This document shows positions 1 through 4,714 of a stretch of 6,883 bases of DNA, one piece after another (the first letter of the stretch is position 1; the number at the start of each line of letters is the position of its first letter). The notes beneath the pieces are model-generated. The model was not told the origin of the DNA and ran no database searches. It saw only the letters and a program-made list of their open reading frames with translations. The translations under genes were made by a program, and so were the position numbers. Where the stretch lies: assembly GCA_030622265.1 (NCBI GenBank), contig JAUXGG010000086.1:1-6883 (forward strand). The letters are read 5' to 3'. This stretch comes from Candidatus Eiseniibacteriota bacterium. GTDB taxonomy: Bacteria; Arandabacterota; Arandabacteria; Arandabacterales; Arandabacteraceae.

Positions 1-18
1 ACTGGGAAGGAATTGGAG

Positions 19-95
19 TGGCAGGCGTGGCAGGACTTGAACCCGCAACCCCCGGTTTTGGAGACCGGTGCTCTAGCCAGTTGAGCTACACGCCT
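19..95 (-). tRNA. trpT: tRNA-Trp (anticodon CCA), 3' CCA encoded
   Basis: Decodes UGG as tryptophan. Read on the minus strand it folds into a full cloverleaf. The acceptor stem is 89-95 with 23-29 (7/7 Watson-Crick). The D stem is GCTC/GAGC (83-86 with 70-73) and the anticodon stem is CCGGT/ACCGG (64-68 with 52-56). The 7-nt loop CTCCAAA has anticodon CCA at 59-61. The T stem is GCGGG/CCTGC with one G-T wobble, and its loop is TTCAAGT. The discriminator base is G (position 22), as is usual for bacterial tRNA-Trp. The terminal CCA is encoded in the DNA (19-21). The gene lies 121 bp downstream of the uvrA stop in the same direction. In many bacteria tRNA-Trp sits just before secE-nusG; whether that holds here lies off the left edge. 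Confidence 0.97.
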
Positions 96-139
96 ACCTT
101 TTGGTTCTTTATCGACAAACCGAAGCCGTACCGTGACCA

Positions 140-176
140 AATTCACAAGTCGGTACCTGACCCCAGGATGTGAATT
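140..176. repeat. Inverted repeat between uvrA and tRNA-Trp
   Basis: AATTCACA (140-147) and TGTGAATT (169-176) form a perfect 8-bp inverted repeat around a 21-nt spacer. The spacer holds a further short stem CCTG/CAGG (156-159 with 164-167). No T-run follows on either strand, so it is not a classical intrinsic terminator. It could be an operator, a processing hairpin in the tRNA leader, or a uvrA 3' end structure. Confidence 0.45.
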
Positions 177-186
177 CCTTCATAGG

Positions 187-215
187 AGGTTAACAAAGCG
201 GGGGTGGCCAGTCAA
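187..215 (-). promoter_or_regulatory. Possible sigma-70 promoter for tRNA-Trp
   Basis: On the minus strand TTGACT (210-215, 5/6 to consensus) is followed after 17 bp by TAACCT (187-192, only 3/6). The -35 lies immediately after the uvrA stop codon. It would start transcription near 180 and give an approximately 85-nt leader before the tRNA. The weak -10 keeps this tentative; the tRNA could equally be co-transcribed with uvrA and processed. Confidence 0.3.
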
Positions 216-216
216 G

Positions 217-2970
217 TTATTTGGATTGTTTAACGACCTTGCGGAGCAGCTTTCCGGTGTGCGAGCGCCTGCATCTGCTGATGGCCTCGGGGGTTCCCTC
301 ACACACGATACGCCCTCCCTTGTCCCCTCCCTCAGGCCCCAGGTCTATGACGTGGTCGGCGCACTTGACGACTTCCAGGTTGTGCTCGATCACCAGCACG
401 GTATTGCCGTTCCTTACGAGCTTCCTCAGGATGGTGACCAGGTTGGCGATATCGTGAAGATGAAGTCCGGTGGTGGGCTCATCCAGGATATAGAGCATCC
501 TGGTATTGCCCCCGGAGCTGATCTCGCGGGCGATCTTCAACCTCTGGGCCTCTCCACCTGAGAGGGTGTTGGCGGGCTGGCCTACCTTGATATAGCCCAG
601 GCCCACCTCCTGAAGCAGGTATAGATACGGGAGGATTCCGGCCTCCCCCCTGAAGAGTTCCACGGCCTCATCGACCGTGAGACTGAGCACATCGGCGATG
701 CTCATGCCCTTGTACTTGATCTGGAGCACGCTCTGTTTGTAGCGCCTGCCGAAGCACTCGTCGCAGGGCACGTAGATATCGGCCATGAAGTGCATCTCGA
801 TCTTCACGGCACCCTCCCCCCCGCACATCTCGCACCGTCCCTCGGGGAGGTTAAAGGAGAAAGTTGAGCGGGTATAACCTCTCATCCTGGCTTCTCTCAC
901 CGAGGCAAAGAGCGAGCGGATGCCATCGAAGCCCTTGACATAAGTTATGGGATTGGACCTGGGGCTCTTGCCGATGGGAGACTGATCGACCAGGACAGCG
1001 TCCCTGATCCGCTCAATCCCATCGATGCCATCGTGGTCCCCGATCCTCTCAACGGCAGATGTCCTGGACCGTATCGCATTGAAGAGCACATCCTCGATCA
1101 GCGTGCTCTTGCCGGAGCCCGACACGCCGGTCACGCATACGAACGAATAAAGTGGAATCGTGACATCTATCCCTTTTAGATTATGCTCCCGCGCATTCTT
1201 AATGGTAATGCTCTGTTTCGCTTTCTTGGAGGATGTGTGACCGCAATCGATGCTGAGCTCTTTTCTCAGGTACTTACCTGTGATGGAGCGCCTGGATTTC
1301 CTGAGTCCCTCGGGCTTGCCCTTGAAAAGGACACGTCCCCCTTCCCGTCCGGCCCCCGGCCCGAGGTCGATCACATAATCGCTCCCCAGAATCACCTGGG
1401 GATCGTGCTCGACCACCAGGACGGTATTCCCGTGGGAACTGAGTTTTCTCAAAACACCCATAAGGCGGTCGGTATCCCGGGCGTGCAGGCCTATCGTGGG
1501 CTCATCAAGGACGTAAAGAGTGCCCGTAAGGCCGGCCCCGAGCGCGCTCGATAAGTTTATGCGCTGCGCCTCCCCACCTGATAGGGTCTTGGCCTGGCGG
1601 TCCAGGGTTAGGTAATCGAGCCCCACCTCGATGAGATAGGTGAGCCGCGAGTCGATCTCTCGCAGGATATCAGCGGCGATGGTGCGTTCGGTCTCTCCGG
1701 GTTCGAACTTGTCGAAGAACATCTTCACTTTTCGGATGTCCCGGGAGGCCAGCTGAGCAATGGACAGCTTTCCCACCTTGACATGAAGGGCCTCGGGCTT
1801 AAGTCTCGTGCCCTTGCAGCCGGGGCAGTCGGAGAGCGACATATAGCGCTTGGCGAAGAACCGGGCATAGGCCTTATAGCCCTTGCGGCGGAGCCTCTCC
1901 AGGAAGCCCATTACCCCCGGGAACCTGCCCTGCCCGTGGAGGACAAGGTCCTGCTGCTCCTCGGTGAGGCGCTTATACGCCACTGTGGTCGGCACTTCAT
2001 TCTTGGCGCACGTGCGGAGCAGCCACTGTTTGAAGTACTGGAACTGGGGCCTCGACCAGGGCTCCACGGCATCACCCTCCAGCGTCCTGTCTTTATTGGG
2101 CACTATGAGGTTCACATCGAACTCGAGCTTGTTCCCGAAGCCGCGGCACTCGGGGCAGGCCCCGTACGGGCTGTTGAAAGAGAAAAGCAGCGGTGACGGG
2201 CTCTCATAGCTCTTCCCGCACTCCGGACATCTCAGACCCCGGAAAGCTCTGTGCACCTTGTTCCCGGCGGCGATGATGTGGATCTCCTCATCGGAGCTCA
2301 TGGAAAAGCAGAGTTCAACCGCCTCAGCGATCCGGGTCCGGTTCTCAGGGCTGGTCTTCACCCGGTCGACGATGACATCCACGACCTCGCCCTGCTTCAT
2401 CTTGGCAGAGTCAAGGTCCCGTACCTCCTTGAGGCGCTTGCGGTGGATTATCCTGGCGAACCCCAGGGCCATGAGCTTGGACCTGATGTCCTCCGGGACC
2501 GCCACGGTGAGGGGAAAGCCGATCATTACCATCTTGCCCTTGCCCAGGGAGAAAGCGATATCGGTGCCCTGCTGAGTGCCTCCCCTCGTCACGCGAACCC
2601 TGCATTTATCGCACTGGATCGCGCCGATGCGCGCATAGAGCAGTCTAAGCAAATCATAGATCTCGGTTGCCGTGCCCACGGTGGAACGCGATGTCTTGGT
2701 TGGGTTGGCCTGCTGAACAGCCACGGCCGGCGGCAGTCCGCGGATCTCATCAACATCGGGCCGGCTCACGCGCTCAAGGAACTGCCGGGCATATGTGGAC
2801 AGGGATTCAACGAACCTGCGCTGCCCTTCGGCGTAGATCGTATCGAAGGCCAGGCTCGACTTGCCCGAACCACTCACTCCCGTCACTACCGTAAAACTCC
2901 GGTACGGGATGGTTACATTGACTTCCTTGAGATTGTGTTCCCGCGCGTGATTTACGACTATGCCGTCCAA
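217..2970 (-). CDS. uvrA: UvrA excinuclease ABC subunit A
   Basis: DNA-damage recognition ATPase of nucleotide-excision repair. As a dimer it scans DNA and loads UvrB at lesions; it is cytoplasmic. The 917-aa protein has two ABC ATPase halves. Half 1 has Walker A GVSGSGKS (31-38), signature LSGGEAQR (463-470), Walker B YVLDEP (486-491) and switch EH (521-522). Half 2 has Walker A 615-622, signature 803-810, Walker B YILDEP (827-832) and switch EH (862-863). Zinc modules are visible as C248/C251/C272/C275 and C713/C716/C736/C739, with further CxxC pairs at 120/123 and 382/385. The segment around 130-245 fits the UvrB-binding and start of the insertion domain, so this is not a shortened UvrA2-type protein. 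Length is close to the usual 940 or so. The N-terminus MDGIVVNHAREHNLK matches the family start, but the codon is TTG. The in-frame stop TAG at 3028-3030 leaves no other ATG, GTG or TTG. The motif GLPPAVAVQQANPTKTSRS (78-96) differs from the GLSPAISIEQ form of E. coli, suggesting a divergent UvrA clade or a second paralogue. Confidence 0.97.
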   Translation of the reverse strand: MDGIVVNHAREHNLKEVNVTIPYRSFTVVTGVSGSGKSSLAFDTIYAEGQRRFVESLSTYARQFLERVSRPDVDEIRGLPPAVAVQQANPTKTSRSTVGTATEIYDLLRLLYARIGAIQCDKCRVRVTRGGTQQGTDIAFSLGKGKMVMIGFPLTVAVPEDIRSKLMALGFARIIHRKRLKEVRDLDSAKMKQGEVVDVIVDRVKTSPENRTRIAEAVELCFSMSSDEEIHIIAAGNKVHRAFRGLRCPECGKSYESPSPLLFSFNSPYGACPECRGFGNKLEFDVNLIVPNKDRTLEGDAVEPWSRPQFQYFKQWLLRTCAKNEVPTTVAYKRLTEEQQDLVLHGQGRFPGVMGFLERLRRKGYKAYARFFAKRYMSLSDCPGCKGTRLKPEALHVKVGKLSIAQLASRDIRKVKMFFDKFEPGETERTIAADILREIDSRLTYLIEVGLDYLTLDRQAKTLSGGEAQRINLSSALGAGLTGTLYVLDEPTIGLHARDTDRLMGVLRKLSSHGNTVLVVEHDPQVILGSDYVIDLGPGAGREGGRVLFKGKPEGLRKSRRSITGKYLRKELSIDCGHTSSKKAKQSITIKNAREHNLKGIDVTIPLYSFVCVTGVSGSGKSTLIEDVLFNAIRSRTSAVERIGDHDGIDGIERIRDAVLVDQSPIGKSPRSNPITYVKGFDGIRSLFASVREARMRGYTRSTFSFNLPEGRCEMCGGEGAVKIEMHFMADIYVPCDECFGRRYKQSVLQIKYKGMSIADVLSLTVDEAVELFRGEAGILPYLYLLQEVGLGYIKVGQPANTLSGGEAQRLKIAREISSGGNTRMLYILDEPTTGLHLHDIANLVTILRKLVRNGNTVLVIEHNLEVVKCADHVIDLGPEGGDKGGRIVCEGTPEAISRCRRSHTGKLLRKVVKQSK

Positions 2971-2976
2971 AGGGAG

Positions 2977-2982
2977 TCCCCC
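2977..2982 (-). promoter_or_regulatory. Likely uvrA Shine-Dalgarno (weak)
   Basis: GGGGGA lies 6 nt before the TTG start at 2970, one mismatch from GGAGGA. A much better match, GGAGGAAAGG (3005-3014), lies 34 nt upstream of the start and has no in-frame start codon at a normal distance. Translation of uvrA may therefore begin inefficiently, or the upstream purine stretch may act as a ribosome standby site. Confidence 0.45.
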
Positions 2983-3095
2983 GCCCGCGTGACAACCGGA
3001 AGAGCCTTTCCTCCAATTCGCACGTGTCTAGCGAATCCGGCTGTTTCGCAAGGGCAAATCATATGATGTATAAGATTAAGTAACATGCGTAACCA

Positions 3096-3125
3096 CTTAT
3101 ATGTCTATAGGTTATCAATCTGCAA
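3096..3125 (-). promoter_or_regulatory. Candidate uvrA promoter
   Basis: On the minus strand TTGCAG (3120-3125) is followed after 18 bp by TATAAG (3096-3101, 5/6). Transcription would begin near 3089, giving an approximately 119-nt 5' leader for uvrA. The same TTGCAG-type -35 occurs at the kamA promoter. The patch is markedly AT-rich compared with the flanking genes. No motif I could match to a published LexA box was found here. It points away from the ncRNA promoter at 3156-3185, so the two are back to back. Confidence 0.45.
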
Positions 3126-3155
3126 AATTCTTGATGCTTTTCCCATATTCATACC

Positions 3156-3185
3156 TTGACGAAACCTAGAAAAACTGGGTATCAT
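3156..3185 (+). promoter_or_regulatory. Sigma-70 promoter of the plus-strand small RNA
   Basis: TTGACG (3156-3161, 5/6), an 18-bp spacer and TATCAT (3180-3185, 5/6) make one of the best promoter matches in the window. The expected start, about 7 nt after the -10, is A3192, exactly the first base of the long closing helix of the predicted RNA. This coincidence of promoter and fold is the main reason for calling an RNA gene. Confidence 0.7.
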
Positions 3186-3191
3186 TAATAT

Positions 3192-3325
3192 AGGTCAGGT
3201 ATCTCGCCCTCGTGGTGAATTCCTGACGCCCTGAACCGATCGCACTCGTGAGCAATTAAAGAGCTCGCCCCTGGGTTCACACGAGTGAGGAATCACCTCT
3301 GGGCTCGGGAGCCTGACCTTTTTTC
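3192..3325 (+). ncRNA. Structured small RNA of unassigned family
   Basis: This stretch of roughly 130 nt is predicted to be transcribed opposite to all neighbouring genes. Nested helices are read directly from the sequence. They are AGGTCAGG/CCTGACCT (3192-3199 with 3312-3319), CTC/GAG (3203-3205 with 3309-3311), GCCC/GGGC (3206-3209 with 3301-3304), GGTGA(A)TTCCT/AGGAATCACC with one bulge (3214-3224 with 3288-3297), and CACTCGTG/CACGAGTG (3243-3250 with 3280-3287). That gives about 33 base pairs. An 18-nt one-sided bulge (3225-3242) and a 29-nt apical loop remain open. Six Ts (3319-3324) follow the closing helix. No conserved ORF explains it. A 6S-type regulator is the nearest known idea (long closed hairpin; GCCCTGAACCGAT resembles the 5' bubble side of E. 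coli 6S). However it is about 50 nt short and lacks the two-sided central bubble. It has no SRP GGAAG/GNRA module and no tmRNA features. Identity unknown; gene status fairly likely. Confidence 0.62.
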
Positions 3326-3404
3326 TTTGCCTTCCGGAATTCCTAAGCTCTTCTTGCCCCCCAGCCGGCCCGTCTGTGCGATCAATCACAGGAAATCCGC
3401 TCAT
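3195..3404 (-). CDS. Doubtful small ORF, 69 aa, antisense to the small RNA
   Basis: ATG at 3402-3404 is preceded by GAGGAG with a 6-nt spacer (a good ribosome-binding site) and lies 38 bp after the kamA stop. The product begins MSGFPVIDRTDGPAGG and has a basic RQRKK patch around residues 28-32. It has no membrane segment or domain that I recognise. From about residue 30 onward it simply reads through the complementary strand of the predicted RNA structure, which argues against a real protein. It may be a chance ORF or the remnant of a lost gene. The remaining bases of 3325-3442 hold nothing else I can support. Confidence 0.15.
   Translation of the reverse strand: MSGFPVIDRTDGPAGGQEELRNSGRQRKKVRLPSPEVIPHSCEPRGELFNCSRVRSVQGVRNSPRGRDT
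3301..3327 (+). terminator. Intrinsic terminator of the small RNA
   Basis: Six Ts at 3319-3324, then C and three more Ts, directly follow the 3' strand of the closing helix. A local alternative stem, GGCT (3302-3305) with AGCC (3310-3313) around a CGGG loop, could also serve as the terminating hairpin. There is no matching T-run on the minus strand at the other end (3180-3192), so the signal fixes the RNA's direction as plus. Confidence 0.6.
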
Positions 3405-3442
3405 TCTCAACTCCTCGCTCATGCGCTTATGTACTCACACGC

Positions 3443-4549
3443 TTAAAGCCTCGGCAGTTCATCAAGCCACCCCGCATCCGGATCAACCTTCCTCACCACG
3501 AACTTGCCTAAATTGGCCGGATCACGGGCCTGGTGGTACTTCAGGTACACCTTGCCCCCGTCAATGCCTAGGATCTCCACCTTGCCGCTCTTGTGTGACA
3601 TGACATATCTGAATCTCTTGCTTATCCCATCGAGCTGCCGCCGGGCCTGTTCGACAATTTCCACGCCCTTGGCGATCGGGACCTGGTAGCGGCGCTTGAC
3701 TCTTCTTACAGGCCTGCACTGAAACAGGTAATACGGGTGTACCCCGATGCTCACAAGCCTGACATGGAGCTCGGCCAGGGTGTCCGGATCATCATTTACA
3801 CCCTTAAGCAGGATAGCCTGGTTGCTCACAGGAACACCTGCCGTCAAGATGGTTGCGATGGCATCCGATGACCGCCGCGTGATTTCGCGCGGGTGATTGA
3901 ACTGGGCCACCAGGTGGAGCTGCTTGGGCTTTCGACCGTACTTCCGGACAACGCTTATGAGGTCACGGTCCTCAAGCAGCCTGACCGGGAGGGTGAGCGG
4001 CACGCGCGAGCCTATCCTTATGTACCGCAGGTGCTTGATAAGTGAGAGTCGCTCGAGGAAGCGCTCGATCACCCGTGTAGGTAAGATGAGCGGATCTCCC
4101 CCGCTGAGGAGCACATTGGTGATCTCGGTGTGCCGCTCGATGTACCTCGCCGCATCTGAGAACCGGGTCACGATCTCTTCCGTGGGGAGACCTATCAGCC
4201 TCTTTCTGAAACAGTAGCGGCAATACACCGCACACCTGTTGGTGGTGAGAATCAGGGCTGTCTGGGCGTATTTATGCTGAAGCCCGGGCATCCGGGTATT
4301 CCGGAGCTCACCGCTGGTATCATAGGAACCGGAAATGTCCATCTCCTCGGCGTCAGGCAGGACCATCCGCCTGATGGGGTCCTCAGGATCGTCCCAGTCG
4401 ATCAGGGAGAGATAGTAGGGCGTGATGCGCATGGGGTGCTTTCCCACGATATGCCGCCACTGCCGTTCCTGCCTGGGGGAGATGTCGGTATAAGGCTTGA
4501 GCTGATCGACCGTACAGATGCTCTTTCTGAGCTGGTTTTGCCAGTCCAT
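3443..4549 (-). CDS. KamA-family radical SAM aminomutase (lysine 2,3-aminomutase-like)
   Basis: 368-aa homologue of the SAM- and PLP-dependent 2,3-aminomutases, cytosolic enzymes that move an alpha-amino group to the beta carbon by a radical mechanism. The [4Fe-4S]/SAM motif CxxxCxxC is C106/C110/C113 (CAVYCRYC). The SAM-contacting LLSGGDPL is at 147-154, and family motifs LVAQFNHP (213-220) and NQAILLKGVND (243-253) follow. K323 in SHKSGK is the likely PLP lysine. The start at 4549 is chosen because AGGGAGGA stands 7 nt before this ATG and the protein then begins MDWQNQLRKS. An open 40-residue upstream extension looks non-coding. In clostridial lysine aminomutase Asp293 (in YQCD) and Asp330 hold the substrate's side-chain amine. 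Here the first is Arg279 (FQCR) and the second is not acidic. Glutamate 2,3-aminomutase has a lysine at the first site, so an acidic or other non-lysine substrate is more plausible. EpmB, the EF-P lysine-modifying relative, is a less likely alternative; no EF-P or EpmA is visible. Confidence 0.9.
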   Translation of the reverse strand: MDWQNQLRKSICTVDQLKPYTDISPRQERQWRHIVGKHPMRITPYYLSLIDWDDPEDPIRRMVLPDAEEMDISGSYDTSGELRNTRMPGLQHKYAQTALILTTNRCAVYCRYCFRKRLIGLPTEEIVTRFSDAARYIERHTEITNVLLSGGDPLILPTRVIERFLERLSLIKHLRYIRIGSRVPLTLPVRLLEDRDLISVVRKYGRKPKQLHLVAQFNHPREITRRSSDAIATILTAGVPVSNQAILLKGVNDDPDTLAELHVRLVSIGVHPYYLFQCRPVRRVKRRYQVPIAKGVEIVEQARRQLDGISKRFRYVMSHKSGKVEILGIDGGKVYLKYHQARDPANLGKFVVRKVDPDAGWLDELPRL

Positions 4550-4556
4550 AGCGGGT

Positions 4557-4564
4557 TCCTCCCT
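4557..4564 (-). promoter_or_regulatory. kamA-like gene Shine-Dalgarno, decides start
   Basis: AGGGAGGA with a 7-nt spacer (ACCCGCT) precedes the ATG at 4547-4549. It fixes the start 40 codons inside the longest possible reading frame. Its GGG can pair with an upstream CCC stretch (see leader structure). Confidence 0.85.
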
Positions 4565-4638
4565 TAAAAGGTGCCACGGCCGGCTAAGGGGTAAACAGAT
4601 GCCGGCACAGGTACCGTTTCGCAAGCTGGCGCATCTGT
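4561..4638 (-). promoter_or_regulatory. Structured 5' leader of the kamA-like gene
   Basis: The predicted leader of about 85 nt contains several inverted repeats. ACAGATGC/GCATCTGT (4595-4602 with 4631-4638) is a perfect 8-bp pair with a 28-nt spacer. GCCGGC occurs twice (4579-4584 and 4601-4606) and can pair with itself. CCCTTA (4585-4590, minus strand) can pair with TAAGGG (4561-4566), which covers the 5' half of the Shine-Dalgarno. The first two share bases and cannot form together, so a switch controlling ribosome access is possible. I recognise no known riboswitch core. Confidence 0.35.
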
Positions 4639-4640
4639 AG

Positions 4641-4669
4641 ATTGTACCCTTTTTCTGGCTGCTCTGCAA
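4641..4669 (-). promoter_or_regulatory. Promoter of the kamA-like gene
   Basis: On the minus strand TTGCAG (4664-4669), a 17-bp spacer and TACAAT (4641-4646, 5/6 to the -10 consensus) lie in the recD2-kamA gap. Transcription would begin near 4634, 85 nt before the ATG. This implies the aminomutase gene can be transcribed apart from recD2. No intrinsic terminator for recD2 is visible between 4670 and 4714. Confidence 0.5.
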
Positions 4670-4714
4670 GGAGGCGTTGGCTTGCTATGAGAATTGACAG
4701 TGAGACAGTGCCGC

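Noticed and set aside
2251..3066. 271-aa open frame on the plus strand opposite uvrA
   Set aside because: It lies over the highly conserved Walker A region of uvrA, which explains it as a GC-rich antisense shadow. It has no recognisable domain and no ribosome-binding site that I can see.
3192..3325. Assignment of the small RNA as 6S RNA, SRP RNA or tmRNA
   Set aside because: It is about 50 nt shorter than typical 6S and its bulge is one-sided. There is no GGAAG/GNRA SRP hairpin, and no tRNA-like end or tag reading frame for tmRNA. 6S remains a weak possibility only.
3192..3325. Reading the structure as a minus-strand kamA terminator or uvrA leader
   Set aside because: The minus-strand transcript has no U-run after the closing helix, whereas the plus strand has both a promoter and a T-run in the right places.
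2971..3442. Retron, group II intron or CRISPR-related RNA in the large gap
   Set aside because: No reverse transcriptase, cas gene or regularly spaced repeats occur in the window.
4550..4669. 40-residue N-terminal extension of the aminomutase
   Set aside because: The frame is open, but it runs across the likely promoter and leader. Family proteins begin near MDWQNQLRKS, and the strong Shine-Dalgarno supports the ATG at 4549.
4696..4710. Tandem repeat GACAGTGA/GACAGTGC just after the recD2 stop
   Set aside because: Only two 7-base copies; too short to mean anything without recurrence elsewhere.
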